Positions 9,446-18,134 are shown, numbered from the stretch's first letter. The stretch: 64,000 nt of DNA from Bacteroides ndongoniae (GCF_900108345.1 NZ_FNVV01000012.1:754978-818977); one strand, 5' to 3'. The notes: generated by a model from the sequence alone, not told the origin. Program-made: numbers and translations.

Positions 9446-9453
9446 CAAATTTA
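9446..9453 (-). promoter_or_regulatory. -7 promoter box for the M16 peptidase gene
   Basis: TAAATTTG on the minus strand, 28 bases before the ATG at 9417. It is divergent from the prfB box 13 bases away. Confidence 0.55.
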
Positions 9454-9466
9454 TGCGTTTTTTTCA

Positions 9467-9474
9467 TACCTTTG
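9467..9474 (+). promoter_or_regulatory. -7 promoter box for prfB
   Basis: TACCTTTG followed by CAAG. This implies a 5' leader of about 85 bases before the ATG at 9569. Confidence 0.55.
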
Positions 9475-9568
9475 CAAGCCGAACGGAAGAATCTGCTGCC
9501 GAAGGCAGGTCTTTTGCGCAGATTTCGACTTCCATGCATCAAGAATAACAGCTAAATCACATAGACAG

Positions 9569-10681
9569 ATGATTACCATAGAACAACTGAAGGACATCAA
9601 GGAACGTACCGAAGCGCTCTGCCGCTATCTGGACATCGAAGGGAAAAAGATTCAAGTAGAAGAAGAGCAGCTGCGCACGCAGGCACCCGGCTTCTGGGAC
9701 GACCAGAAGGCTGCCGAAGCGCAGATGAAGAAGGTGAAAGGCCTGCAGCAATGGATTGAGGGATACAACGAAGTGAAGACCTTGGCCGACGAACTGCAGC
9801 TGGCTTTCGACTTCTATAAAGACGAACTGGTGACCGAAGAAGAGGTGGACGAGGCTTACTGCAAAGCTGCCGATGCCGTCGAGGCACTCGAACTGAAGAA
9901 CATGCTTCGCGACGAGGCCGACCAGATGGACTGCGTGCTGAAGATCAACTCCGGTGCCGGAGGTACGGAAAGCCAGGACTGGGCCAGCATGCTGATGCGT
10001 ATGTACCTGCGCTATGCCGAAACTCATGGTTACAAAGCCACGATTGCCAACTTGCAGGAAGGTGACGAAGCGGGCATCAAGACCTGTACCATCGAAATAG
10101 CAGGCAGCTATGCCTACGGTTACCTGAAAGGCGAAAACGGAGTACACCGCCTGGTACGCGTGTCGCCCTACAACGCGCAGGGCAAGCGAATGACGTCGTT
10201 CGCATCCGTCTTTGTCACCCCGTTGGTCGACGATACCATCGAAGTGACCATCGAGCCGGCACGCATTTCGTGGGATACCTTCCGAAGCGGTGGCGCGGGT
10301 GGACAGAACGTGAACAAGGTTGAGTCCGGTGTCCGTCTGCGTTATCAGTACAAAGACCCCTACACGGGCGAGGAAGAAGAAATCCTGATTGAAAACACCG
10401 AGACGCGCGACCAGCCGAAGAACCGCGAAAACGCATTGCGACTCCTCCGCTCCATGCTGTACGACAAGGAGATGAAGCACCGCATGGCCGAGCAGGCGAA
10501 GGTTGAGGCCGGCAAGAAGAAGATTGAGTGGGGTTCGCAGATCCGCAGCTACGTCTTCGACGACCGCCGTGTGAAAGACCATCGCACCAACTACCAGACA
10601 AGCGACGTGAACGGCGTGATGGACGGTAAGATAGACGGATTCGTCAAGGCTTACCTGATGGAATTTGCCGGAGCAGAATAA
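9569..10681 (+). CDS. prfB: Peptide chain release factor 2
   Basis: 370 residues, full-length class I release factor. It recognises UGA and UAA at the ribosomal A site and triggers peptidyl-tRNA hydrolysis. The catalytic GGQ loop is intact (SGGAGGQNVNKVESG, GGQ near residue 246). The stop-codon recognition tripeptide that is SPF in E. coli is SPY here (VSPYNAQGKR, about 197-199). The reading frame is continuous through the place where many bacteria have the programmed +1 frameshift: the sequence is CGCTATCTGGACATC, with no in-frame TGA, so autoregulation by frameshifting is absent. A strong terminator follows. Confidence 0.97.
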   Translation: MITIEQLKDIKERTEALCRYLDIEGKKIQVEEEQLRTQAPGFWDDQKAAEAQMKKVKGLQQWIEGYNEVKTLADELQLAFDFYKDELVTEEEVDEAYCKAADAVEALELKNMLRDEADQMDCVLKINSGAGGTESQDWASMLMRMYLRYAETHGYKATIANLQEGDEAGIKTCTIEIAGSYAYGYLKGENGVHRLVRVSPYNAQGKRMTSFASVFVTPLVDDTIEVTIEPARISWDTFRSGGAGGQNVNKVESGVRLRYQYKDPYTGEEEEILIENTETRDQPKNRENALRLLRSMLYDKEMKHRMAEQAKVEAGKKKIEWGSQIRSYVFDDRRVKDHRTNYQTSDVNGVMDGKIDGFVKAYLMEFAGAE

Positions 10682-10713
10682 CGTTCGTGTCCCCTTGGAC
10701 ACGGATGGCCGGG

Positions 10714-10758
10714 GACGCGGCTGTAGGGATTAGCACCTGCAGCCGCGTCTCTTTTTTA
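10714..10758 (+). terminator. Rho-independent terminator of prfB
   Basis: Stem GACGCGGCTG (10714-10723) with CAGCCGCGTC (10740-10749), then CTTTTTTAT... A smaller hairpin CGTGTCC/GGACACG precedes it at 10686-10703. Confidence 0.85.
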
Positions 10759-10780
10759 TAGGGCACATTTCACCGCTTTC

Positions 10781-10884
10781 TGGGACACTTGTGTGGCTCG
10801 TCTGGGACACTTGCACGGCTCGCGAGCGACACTTGCACGGCTCACGAGCCACACTTGCATTCCACACGAGCCGTACAAGTGTCC
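10781..10884. repeat. Modular palindromic repeat, locus C
   Basis: Reads TGGGACACTTGTGTGGCTCG, TCTGGGACACTTGCACGGCT, then CGCGAGCGACACTTGCACGG and an inverted end CACGAGCCGTACAAGTGTCC. It lies between the prfB terminator and the 44-residue ORF. The rest of the gap (10885-11048) holds only the probable promoter of the next gene. Confidence 0.85.
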
Positions 10885-11008
10885 TGTAAAACCCCTGTTT
10901 CTGCCCCGATTTCCTGTTTCCGGCCCTCCGGATGGCGGCCGATTGCCTGCCGGACACGAAAAACACAAATTTTCTTTCTTTTTTCTTGCATTCCTCCCTT
11001 TTTTCCTC

Positions 11009-11016
11009 TTACTTTG
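11009..11016 (+). promoter_or_regulatory. Possible -7 box for the small-protein/CYTH operon
   Basis: TTACTTTG, one mismatch to TAnnTTTG, 33 bases before the ATG at 11049. Confidence 0.35.
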
Positions 11017-11048
11017 TTCATCGTTGAACTTAAAACTATAGAAAGACC

Positions 11049-11183
11049 ATGGGAAAGAATAAGAAAAATATGGGACACACCCGCAAGGAAGAAGAGCAAG
11101 GCAAGAAAGTTCTGATAGGCATCGGCGTCGTAGCCGTAGTCCTGGTCATTGCAATGTTTGTGCTCTACTCCTTCTGGGGCTGA
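11049..11183 (+). CDS. Small single-pass membrane protein (44 residues)
   Basis: An ATG at 11049 opens 44 codons ending TGA at 11183. The N-terminal 20 residues are basic and charged (MGKNKKNMGHTRKEEEQGKK), followed by one strongly hydrophobic helix of about 21 residues (VLIGIGVVAVVLVIAMFVLY) and a short SFWG tail. This fits an inner-membrane protein with its N-terminus in the cytoplasm. It is 15 bases upstream of the CYTH gene and probably co-transcribed. No named family recognised; small basic-plus-TM proteins of this type are common in Bacteroidales. Confidence 0.65.
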   Translation: MGKNKKNMGHTRKEEEQGKKVLIGIGVVAVVLVIAMFVLYSFWG

Positions 11184-11198
11184 TAAGAAGATAGAATT

Positions 11199-11666
11199 AT
11201 GCCACAAGAGATCGAACGGAAATTCCTCGTCGACGGCGAGTACAAGTCGAAGGCCTACGCCAGCAGCCGCATCGTGCAGGGATACATCTGTAGTGCGCGC
11301 GGGCGGACCGTGCGCATCCGTATTCGCGACGACAAAGGCTACCTCACCATAAAGGGACCCGCCGATGCCTCGGGCATCAGCCGTTACGAGTGGGAGAAGG
11401 AGATACCGCTGGACGAAGCCCGCGACCTGATGAAAATCTGCGAACCGGGTGCCATCGACAAGACGCGCTACCTGGTGCGGAGCGGCCGGCACGTGTTCGA
11501 AGTGGACGAATTCTATGGCGAAAACGAAGGGCTGGTCATTGCCGAGGTCGAACTGTCCTCGCCCGACGAACCCTTCGAAAAGCCCGATTTCATCGGGCAG
11601 GAAGTGACGGGAGACGCCCGTTACTACAATGCGCAGCTGATGAGGCATCCTTTCTGCCGCTGGTGA
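11199..11666 (+). CDS. CYTH domain protein (triphosphate-tunnel metalloenzyme)
   Basis: 155 residues, a single CYTH domain. The signature ExExK is present as EIERKF at residues 4-9. Alternating basic and acidic strand motifs follow (RIRIRDDKGYLTIKGP, EVDEFYGENEGLVIAEVEL), as expected for an eight-stranded tunnel that binds inorganic triphosphate or nucleotide with divalent metal. Bacterial single-domain members usually act as tripolyphosphatases or are of unknown substrate, so the activity is inferred from the family. Cytoplasmic. It lies between two membrane-protein genes (15 bases upstream, 47 bases downstream), probably one operon. Confidence 0.9.
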   Translation: MPQEIERKFLVDGEYKSKAYASSRIVQGYICSARGRTVRIRIRDDKGYLTIKGPADASGISRYEWEKEIPLDEARDLMKICEPGAIDKTRYLVRSGRHVFEVDEFYGENEGLVIAEVELSSPDEPFEKPDFIGQEVTGDARYYNAQLMRHPFCRW

Positions 11667-11713
11667 CGACGTGCGGGCGCGGGAGGTGCCAGCCAATTTT
11701 ATAACGGAGTATT

Positions 11714-13012
11714 ATGGAGAAACTTTATCAATACCTGCCCCGCGAACTGGTCACCTTCGTACTGGTGACCCTCTTCTCCCTGCTCATCGGGCTTTCGCAA
11801 CGGCGCATTAGTCTGAAGCACGAAGGCGAGACTACGCTCTTCGGAACCGACCGCACGTTTACTTTCATCGGCATTCTGGGTTATCTGCTTTATATCCTCG
11901 ACCCCGTGGACTATCGTCTGTTTATGGGTGGCGGGGCTGTGCTGGGTGTGCTGCTGGCACTGAACTATTACGTCAAGCAGACGCAGTACCGCGTATTCGG
12001 GGTGACGACCATCGTCATCGCCCTTATCACCTATTGCATTGCCCCCATCGTGGCCACGCAGCCTTCGTGGTTCTACATCATGGTGGTGGTCACCGTGTTG
12101 CTGTTCACCGAACTGAAACATACCTTTACCGAGCTGGCACAGCGCATGAAGAACGACGAAATGATTACGCTGGCCAAGTTCCTCGCCATCAGTGGCATCA
12201 TACTGCCGATGCTGCCCGATGAACCTCTGATTCCGGGCATCAAGCTGACGCCTTACAGCATCTGGCTGGCTACGGTGGTGGTGTCGGGCATTTCCTACCT
12301 TTCGTACCTGTTGCGGCGCTATGTGTTCCGCGAGTCGGGCATCCTGGTGTCGGGCATCATCGGCGGATTGTACAGCAGTACGGCCACCATTTCGGTGCTG
12401 GCCCGCAAGAGTCGGGGAGCTTCGGCACAGGAGGCACCCGAGTATGTGGCTGCCATGCTGCTGGCAGTGAGCATGATGTTTCTGCGTTTCCTCATCCTGA
12501 TAGGCATCTTCAGCCGCGAAACGCTGCTGACCATTTATCCTTACCTGTTGGGTATGTCAGTCGTGTCGGCCGGGGCGGCATGGTATCTGCACCTGCGCCG
12601 CAAGCGTACGAACGAAGCCGGGCAGAGCGAGGAGGAAGAAGACAGCCGCAACCCGCTTGAATTCAAGGTGGCTCTGATTTTTGCGGGGTTGTTTGTGGTG
12701 TTTACCGTGCTGACGCACTATACGCTGCTCTATGCCGGTACGGGCGGTCTGACGTTGCTGTCTTTCGTTTCCGGTTTTAGCGACATTACCCCTTTCATCC
12801 TGAACCTGCTGCAAGGTACGGGCGGCGTGGCCACGCTTGTCATTACGGCATGCAGCATGCAGGCCATTGTCAGCAACATTGCCGTCAACATGTGTTACGC
12901 CCTTTTCTTTGCGGGGCGGGGCAGTGCGCTGCGTGGCTGGATACTGAAAGGCTTCGGTTGCGTGATTGCCGTTAACGTATGCCTGCTCCTGCTTTTCTAT
13001 CTTATAAAGTAG
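11714..13012 (+). CDS. MgtC/SapB-DUF4010 family integral membrane protein
   Basis: 432 residues with about twelve hydrophobic segments. The N-terminal part (residues 5-150) looks like the MgtC/SapB-type bundle (LVTLFSLLIGLSQRRISLKH), and the C-terminal 250 residues match the DUF4010 pattern (SGIIGGLYSSTATISVLARK; TGGVATLVITACSMQAIVSN). It resides in the inner membrane. The substrate is unknown; MgtC-type proteins are linked to magnesium or acid adaptation in other bacteria, which should not be carried over without evidence. A hydrophilic loop near residues 295-315 (RRKRTNEAGQSEEEEDSRN) is cytoplasmic by charge. Confidence 0.85.
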   Translation: MEKLYQYLPRELVTFVLVTLFSLLIGLSQRRISLKHEGETTLFGTDRTFTFIGILGYLLYILDPVDYRLFMGGGAVLGVLLALNYYVKQTQYRVFGVTTIVIALITYCIAPIVATQPSWFYIMVVVTVLLFTELKHTFTELAQRMKNDEMITLAKFLAISGIILPMLPDEPLIPGIKLTPYSIWLATVVVSGISYLSYLLRRYVFRESGILVSGIIGGLYSSTATISVLARKSRGASAQEAPEYVAAMLLAVSMMFLRFLILIGIFSRETLLTIYPYLLGMSVVSAGAAWYLHLRRKRTNEAGQSEEEEDSRNPLEFKVALIFAGLFVVFTVLTHYTLLYAGTGGLTLLSFVSGFSDITPFILNLLQGTGGVATLVITACSMQAIVSNIAVNMCYALFFAGRGSALRGWILKGFGCVIAVNVCLLLLFYLIK

Positions 13013-13139
13013 CTTAAACCATCCTAATGTGCATCATTCTGGAAAATCGGTGCAGAAGCAACTGTACCGGCTGGCTTGTGAATTCGTGTAGTTTTGCCTT
13101 TTTTAACTCCGAAACTCTCGTAACTATCGGAAAAAGTTC

Positions 13140-13147
13140 TATTTTTG
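13140..13147 (+). promoter_or_regulatory. -7 promoter box for the outer-membrane receptor gene
   Basis: TATTTTTG followed by CCC, 79 bases before the ATG at 13226. A second match, TAGTTTTG, lies at 13089-13096. Confidence 0.45.
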
Positions 13148-13225
13148 CCCAGTCGTATGTAAGAAGAGAGGCATACGGCCAGAACAATACATCAACAAAC
13201 AGACAGTAGGTTATTTAAAAAGAGT

Positions 13226-15781
13226 ATGAAAAGCGCTAAACGCATGATGAAGTGCTGTGTACTGCTGTGGATGCTCGTCGGAGTATCGGCCGTAGCAGTG
13301 GCACAGGGCACGGCGGCTACTTTCCAGATCAAGGGAGTGCTGCTCGATTCGCTCACCCACGAAGGCGAGCCGTATGCCACCATCCGAGTGGCTAAGAAAG
13401 AGAAACCGCAGCAGGCGGTGAAAATGCTGGTGTCGGACATGAAAGGCGAATTCCGCGAGAAGGTGCCCGGCACAGGAAACTTTGTGCTGACCATCACTTC
13501 GGTGGGACGCAACCCCATTGTGAAAAACTTTACCGTCAAGGCCGGCGAGAAGCTGGTAGACTTCGGAACCCTCTACGTCACCGATGCCTCGAACGAACTG
13601 GGCCAGGTGGAAGTAGTGGCACAGAAGCCGCTGGTGAAGGCTGACATTGACAAAATAGAATACAACGTGAAGGACGACCCCGACTCGGAAACCAACTCGC
13701 TGCTCGAAATGCTTCGCAAGGTACCCCTGGTGACCGTGGACGGAGAAGACAACATCAAAGTGAACGGAAGCAGCTCCTTCAAGGTCTACGTGAACGGCAA
13801 GCCCAACAACATGATGAGCAACAACCCCACCGAAGTGCTGAAGAGCATGCCCGCCAACACCATCAAGCACATTGAGGTCATCACCAACCCCGGCCCTAAA
13901 TACGATGCCGAGGGCGTGGGTGGTATCCTGAACATCGTGACCGAGGGTAGCGGATTCGAAGGCTACACGGTGACTGTAAGCGGCAACGTCAGCAACCGCG
14001 GCGCCGGAGGCGGACTGTTCGGCACCGTGCAGAAAGGAAAACTGACCGTAAGCGCACGCTACAACTACAACTATAACGACTCGCCCCGCAGCTATTCGGG
14101 CGGTTCGCAGCGTGCTACCGAGGTTTCTGCCGACGTGGCCAACCTGGATTACGACGGAAGCAGCGAAAGCAACTATTCGTTTCAGTCGGGCAGCATGGAA
14201 GCCAGTTACGAGATCGACTCGCTGAACCTGATTTCGGCCTCTTTCGGCCTGTGGGGCGGCGGCAGCAACAGCAACGGTGGTAGTGCCTATCGCGGATTCT
14301 CGCCGCTGGACAACCACCTGCTCTACCAGTATGGCATCGGCAGCCGGAGCGAGTCGTCGTGGTACTCCATCGACGGAGGCATCGACTATCAGAAGTTGTC
14401 GCGTACGGTGGCAGGCCGCATGCTGACGTTCTCGTACAAAATCAATACCCGCCCGCAAACCTCGGACGCTTACTCCGAATACGGCATTGCCTTCGGCGAA
14501 ACCGACTGGGCCGACTACCTGCGACGCTTGCAGGACCAGCACAACGACGGCAGCCAGAGCACTACCGAACATACCTTTCAGGCCGACTACACCACGCCCA
14601 TCGGCAAGCTGCACACCTTGGAGACGGGCGTGAAGTACATCCTGCGCAACAACGCCTCGGACAACGACCGCTACCTGCGCACGGCAGGCAATGCCGAATC
14701 GGACTACAGCTTCGACGACGAGCAAAGCAAGCACTACCGTCATCTGAACGACATCATAGCCGCCTACCTGGGCTACGGGCTGAAGTGGAAAAAGCTTTCC
14801 GGACGTTTGGGCGTGCGCTACGAGCATACCATCGAGGACGTGAAATACCTGCTGGGACGCGGCGACGACTTCCGCAAGAACTACGACGACGTAGTGCCCT
14901 CCGCTTCGGTGGGCTGGATGCTGAGCGACCTGTCGAACCTGCGCTTAGGCTACAACATGCGCATCTATCGTCCGAGCATCGGCTACCTGAATCCGTACCT
15001 CGACGACAGCGACCCCTCCAACCTCAGCCAGGGTAATCCCGAGCTGGAGAGCGAGCACAGCCATGCCTTCGACCTCAGCTACAGCAACTTCACGCAGAAG
15101 TTCAACATCAACCTCTCGGTCCGCTACTCGTTTACGAACAACAGCATCCAGTCCGTCACCAACCTGGTGTCCGAGGACGAGATTCCCGACCTGTCCGAAG
15201 ACAAGAAGACCGGCAAGGACGTGCTCTACACCACCTACCGGAACATCGGCAAGAGCCGCGACCTCAGTCTGAGCGGCTACGTCAACTGGAATGCCACGAA
15301 AGATACGCGTATCTACATCAACGCTTTCGGCAGCTACACGGACCTGAAGGGTGCACAGGGACTGAAGAACAGCGGATGGAGCTTCTTCGGCTACGGCGGA
15401 GCGCAGCAGACCTTCAAGCACGACTGGCGGTTGAGCCTGAACGTCTTCGGCCAGACTCCGTGGATTATGTTGCAGGGAAAAGGCAGCAGTTACTTCGGCT
15501 ATAGCCTGAGTCTGAACAAGTCGTTCATGGAACGGCGGTTGTCGCTTTCAGCTTTTGCCAGCAACTTCCTGAAGAAGTACAACCGTAACGAGTCGCACAT
15601 CGAGGGACAGGGCTTCGTTTACGACACGTGGAACAAATATCCGCAAATGCGCTTCGGTGTCAGCATCAGCTACCGCATTGGCGAACTGAAAGCTACCGTA
15701 AAGAAAGCAGCACGCACTATCTCGAACGACGATGTGAAGTCGGGCGAAAGCAGCGGAGCTTCCGGTGGCGGAATGGAGTAA
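13226..15781 (+). CDS. TonB-dependent-receptor-like outer-membrane protein (CarboxypepD_reg plus OMP_b-brl_3)
   Basis: 851 residues. A signal peptide ends near residue 28 (VAVAQG). A carboxypeptidase-regulatory-like beta-sandwich domain follows at about 30-120, then a plug-like domain (NSLLEMLRKVPLVTVDGEDN; VYVNGKPNNMMSNNPTEVLK; EVITNPGPKYDAEGVGGILN) at about 130-235, and a long barrel. This arrangement is the outer-membrane beta-barrel family that resembles TonB receptors but is usually not paired with SusD. No SusD-like gene is nearby. The ligand is unknown. The gene is alone between the DUF4010 gene and a convergent tRNA. Confidence 0.88.
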   Translation: MKSAKRMMKCCVLLWMLVGVSAVAVAQGTAATFQIKGVLLDSLTHEGEPYATIRVAKKEKPQQAVKMLVSDMKGEFREKVPGTGNFVLTITSVGRNPIVKNFTVKAGEKLVDFGTLYVTDASNELGQVEVVAQKPLVKADIDKIEYNVKDDPDSETNSLLEMLRKVPLVTVDGEDNIKVNGSSSFKVYVNGKPNNMMSNNPTEVLKSMPANTIKHIEVITNPGPKYDAEGVGGILNIVTEGSGFEGYTVTVSGNVSNRGAGGGLFGTVQKGKLTVSARYNYNYNDSPRSYSGGSQRATEVSADVANLDYDGSSESNYSFQSGSMEASYEIDSLNLISASFGLWGGGSNSNGGSAYRGFSPLDNHLLYQYGIGSRSESSWYSIDGGIDYQKLSRTVAGRMLTFSYKINTRPQTSDAYSEYGIAFGETDWADYLRRLQDQHNDGSQSTTEHTFQADYTTPIGKLHTLETGVKYILRNNASDNDRYLRTAGNAESDYSFDDEQSKHYRHLNDIIAAYLGYGLKWKKLSGRLGVRYEHTIEDVKYLLGRGDDFRKNYDDVVPSASVGWMLSDLSNLRLGYNMRIYRPSIGYLNPYLDDSDPSNLSQGNPELESEHSHAFDLSYSNFTQKFNINLSVRYSFTNNSIQSVTNLVSEDEIPDLSEDKKTGKDVLYTTYRNIGKSRDLSLSGYVNWNATKDTRIYINAFGSYTDLKGAQGLKNSGWSFFGYGGAQQTFKHDWRLSLNVFGQTPWIMLQGKGSSYFGYSLSLNKSFMERRLSLSAFASNFLKKYNRNESHIEGQGFVYDTWNKYPQMRFGVSISYRIGELKATVKKAARTISNDDVKSGESSGASGGGME

Positions 15782-15796
15782 AAACAGACGGTTTAC

Positions 15797-15902
15797 AGGA
15801 CACTTGTACGGCTCGCGAGCGACACTTGCACGGCTCGCGAGCCGTACTTGTGTTTCTCCCGAGCCACACAAGTGTTGTTCGCGAGCCATACTTGCGTCGC
15901 TC
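15797..15902. repeat. Modular palindromic repeat, locus D
   Basis: Four ACTTG-type words: GGACACTTGTACGGCTCGCG, ACACTTGCACGGCTCGCGAG, an inverted GAGCCACACAAGTGTTG, then CGCGAGCCATACTTGCGTCG. It lies in the convergent gap between the receptor gene and tRNA-Leu. Confidence 0.85.
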
Positions 15903-15992
15903 AAACCCCTGTCCAGAGGGCTTGTGGCGGGTCTTGCTCCGGTAGTAGACAGGGCGGCGGCATGCCGGCGGAACAGACCGTCGGGTATGGAC

Positions 15993-16034
15993 AAAAAAGA
16001 AGATGCACCCCGATTGAGGTGCATCTTCTTTTTT
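15993..16034 (-). terminator. Bidirectional terminator between tRNA-Leu and the receptor gene
   Basis: AAAAAAGAAGATGCACC (15993-16009) and GGTGCATCTTCTTTTTT (16018-16034) form a 17-bp perfect stem with an eight-base loop. T-runs lie on both strands, so it can end the tRNA transcript (minus) and readthrough of the receptor gene (plus). Confidence 0.85.
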
Positions 16035-16049
16035 CCTTCAGCGAAGGAG

Positions 16050-16131
16050 TGCGGGTGATAGGACTCGAACCTACACGCCTTGCGGCACCAGATCCTAAGT
16101 CTGGCGCGGCTGCCAATTACGCCACACCCGC
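16050..16131 (-). tRNA. tRNA-Leu (anticodon UAG)
   Basis: Minus-strand cloverleaf: acceptor arms GCGGGTG (16131-16125) and CACCCGC (16057-16051), anticodon stem CCAGA/TCTGG around the loop CTTAGGA with anticodon TAG, a long class II variable arm (TGCCGCAAGGCG) and a T arm with GGTTCGAGTCC. The discriminator base is A, as leucine identity requires. CCA is not encoded. A TATCTTTG box lies upstream and a strong terminator downstream. Confidence 0.95.
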
Positions 16132-16157
16132 CGGGGGCTAATTTGGTTTAGCGGGGG

Positions 16158-16165
16158 CAAAGATA
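16158..16165 (-). promoter_or_regulatory. -7 promoter box for tRNA-Leu
   Basis: TATCTTTG on the minus strand, 26 bases before the tRNA 5' end. Confidence 0.6.
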
Positions 16166-16265
16166 ATAAGATTTTCGGTTGTGCCAAACTCTTTGACAAA
16201 GATTTTGGCGGTTGCAGGGCATAAACTGCGTCTGTACGATGCCTTCAGGCCGTTTGCTGAAAGGC

Positions 16266-17276
16266 TTACTGCCCCGACTTCAGCAACTGACGGGCCCGTT
16301 CGATGATGGTGTCTATGCCTTTGCTCTGGTCGGCTTCGTCCATGTCGATGTGAATGTCGGGGTCGATGCCGAACTCAATCTGTTCCATCTGCGCATTCAG
16401 GTGTGGACTGGCCGAGAAACGCACCGCCCAGCCGTTGGGCAGCTCCGACGAGAAGGGCAGGCCCGAACCGCCTCCGGTCTTGTCGCCCACGAGGGTGACA
16501 CCGGGCAGCACACTCATCGAGTTGACAAAGTCGTTGGTGGCGCTGTAGGCGTGGCGGTTGGTCAGTACCACCGTCTGTTTCTGCCAGCGGATGCTGTTCG
16601 AAGGCTCCAGGTAGATAGGTTCGGGGTCGGAGAAGTCGTTGTGACCCTTGCCGGTCTTGTGCTGTATGTAGCCCGTCAGCACCCGTTCGTTGGTAAATCG
16701 GGCTGCAATGCGGCTGGCATAGGTAAGATTGCCTCCTCCGTTGTTTCGCACGTCGATGATGAGGCCGTTGCAGATGGAGAGGTATGACAGGGCTTCGTCC
16801 AGATTGCCGTCGCCCACGCCCGACGAGAAGTCGCCGTAGTAGATGTAGCCGATGTTATCGTCGAGGATACGGTATTTCATTCCGCCCGAGATGCGGTAGT
16901 CGCGTCCCAGGTATTGCTCGATGATGGCTTCGTCGAAATTGCGCGGGTAGTCCAGATACCAGTCCCAGTATCGGGCGGTGTTCGAGGCGCTGTACAGGTT
17001 GACGTGTCCGTCCTTCAGTTCGGCCAGCATGTTGCCCAGTACTTCGAACAGGCCGTCGTTACTCATGCCCGGACTGATCAGGGGCTGGTACTTGTCGTGG
17101 ATGGCGTCCCAGTCTATCTGCTTATAGTCGAGGAAGCAGTATTGCTCGTCGATGATTTTCCAAAGGGCCTCGAAGTTGCCCTGCGGGGTATTGTCGAATT
17201 CTTCTTCGCGGATGCAGCCGCCTGCCAGCACAAGCAGGGACAGCAGCAGGCTGTATAGGGTATAACGGGTTTTCAT
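16266..17276 (-). CDS. S41 family (C-terminal-processing-like) peptidase, lipoprotein
   Basis: 336 residues. The lipobox LAGGC gives an acylated Cys21. An N-terminal helical region (FEALWKIIDEQYCFLDYKQI) of the tail-specific-protease type leads into the S41 core: GLIIDVRNNGGGNLTYASRI, the nucleophile segment NRHAYSATNDFVNSM and GDKTGGGSGLPFSSELPNG. I see no PDZ domain of normal size between them, so this is the short Bacteroides type. It acts in the envelope on unknown peptides. It is 12 bases downstream of the DUF3316 gene and probably co-transcribed. A small hairpin (16241-16265) abuts the stop codon but has no T-run. Confidence 0.9.
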   Translation of the reverse strand: MKTRYTLYSLLLSLLVLAGGCIREEEFDNTPQGNFEALWKIIDEQYCFLDYKQIDWDAIHDKYQPLISPGMSNDGLFEVLGNMLAELKDGHVNLYSASNTARYWDWYLDYPRNFDEAIIEQYLGRDYRISGGMKYRILDDNIGYIYYGDFSSGVGDGNLDEALSYLSICNGLIIDVRNNGGGNLTYASRIAARFTNERVLTGYIQHKTGKGHNDFSDPEPIYLEPSNSIRWQKQTVVLTNRHAYSATNDFVNSMSVLPGVTLVGDKTGGGSGLPFSSELPNGWAVRFSASPHLNAQMEQIEFGIDPDIHIDMDEADQSKGIDTIIERARQLLKSGQ

Positions 17277-17288
17277 AAGGCTTTCGGT

Positions 17289-18134
17289 TTATTTGTTGCG
17301 CATCAGGTAGAGTTCTTTCACGAAGCCCACCATGAATACGTGCGAGTACGTATGGGTGCGGATGTCGTTGATGCTGGACTGTTGTGCGTCCCACAGGTAG
17401 GCCAGACGCATCTTGACGCGTCCCACGGGGAAGTCGGCCGTCAGCATCTGCCGCAGCGAGGGCTGGTTGTGCAGCGAGGTGAAGCGGACCACTCCGTCGG
17501 CATTGCCCAAGGAGAATATTTCGTAGTACGACTGTCCGTAGTGGGGCGAGAACATCAGACCCATGACGGGCAGGTTCAGCTGGTAACGCAGCGTGATGGG
17601 GTAGTTGCGGATGCGCAGGTTCCAGATGGCCATGCCCGATGCGGCCAGATTGACGTAGGCACGTGCCTGTGCGGGGTTGTTGCCGTTGCGCATGTTATAG
17701 ACGAAGCCGCCGTTCAGCTCGCCCGCGGCTCCGGCCAGCAGGCGGAAGTTGTCGGTCAGGCGGAAGTTGTAGTGCAGGGCATAGTTCCAGTTGAGCAGGG
17801 CGTTCACGGTGTTGTTGTTTTCCGCACGGTTGTGCGTGTATCCCAAGTTGCCCTGGAAGAAGGTCTGGCGCGAGATGTTGCCGTCCAGCCAGTGGGTCAT
17901 GCGCATGCTTTCGCGTGCGATGCGGAACTCAATGCCCCGGTACTCCTGCGGCGACAGGTAGGTATCGAATACGTTGGTGGCCCCCACGCCGTACAGCGTT
18001 GCGCGGGTGATGAAGCGGCTCTGTGCCGCCGAGTCGGCCTTCAGTGCCTGCACGGCTTGCTGTTCGGGGCTTTGTGCCGCCAGCGTGGTACAGCCGAGCA
18101 GGGTCAGGATCAGGTATAAAAATCTGTGGTTCAT
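17289..18134 (-). CDS. DUF3316 family protein, probable outer-membrane barrel
   Basis: 281 residues from the ATG at 18134, which gives a proper signal peptide (MNHRFLYLILTLLGCTTLAA, then QSPEQQ); a longer in-frame start would put charged residues ahead of it. The body is a run of amphipathic beta strands (FQGNLGYTHN, ALHYNFRLTDNFRLLAGAAG, RVKMRLAYLWDAQQ), and the C-terminal strand ends near VFMVGFVKELYLMRNK. I recognise the DUF3316 pattern, a Bacteroidales family of unknown function. Outer-membrane location is inferred from the strand pattern. It precedes the S41 peptidase gene by 12 bases. Confidence 0.8.
   Translation of the reverse strand: MNHRFLYLILTLLGCTTLAAQSPEQQAVQALKADSAAQSRFITRATLYGVGATNVFDTYLSPQEYRGIEFRIARESMRMTHWLDGNISRQTFFQGNLGYTHNRAENNNTVNALLNWNYALHYNFRLTDNFRLLAGAAGELNGGFVYNMRNGNNPAQARAYVNLAASGMAIWNLRIRNYPITLRYQLNLPVMGLMFSPHYGQSYYEIFSLGNADGVVRFTSLHNQPSLRQMLTADFPVGRVKMRLAYLWDAQQSSINDIRTHTYSHVFMVGFVKELYLMRNK

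Noticed and set aside
9620..9650. Programmed +1 frameshift in prfB
   Set aside because: The region reads CGCTATCTGGACATC continuously in frame; there is no in-frame TGA.
10756..10968. Short frames rich in Cys, His, Arg and Ser in repeat loci (also near 3461, 6231, 15765, 21102, 44934, 50727, 58423)
   Set aside because: They are translations of the palindromic repeat in various frames (recurring strings such as ARLASHTC, VGHLHGSRA), not genes.
16241..16265. Terminator directly after the S41 peptidase gene
   Set aside because: A stem GCCTTTCAG/CTGAAGGC exists on the minus strand but no T-run follows, so termination is not supported.
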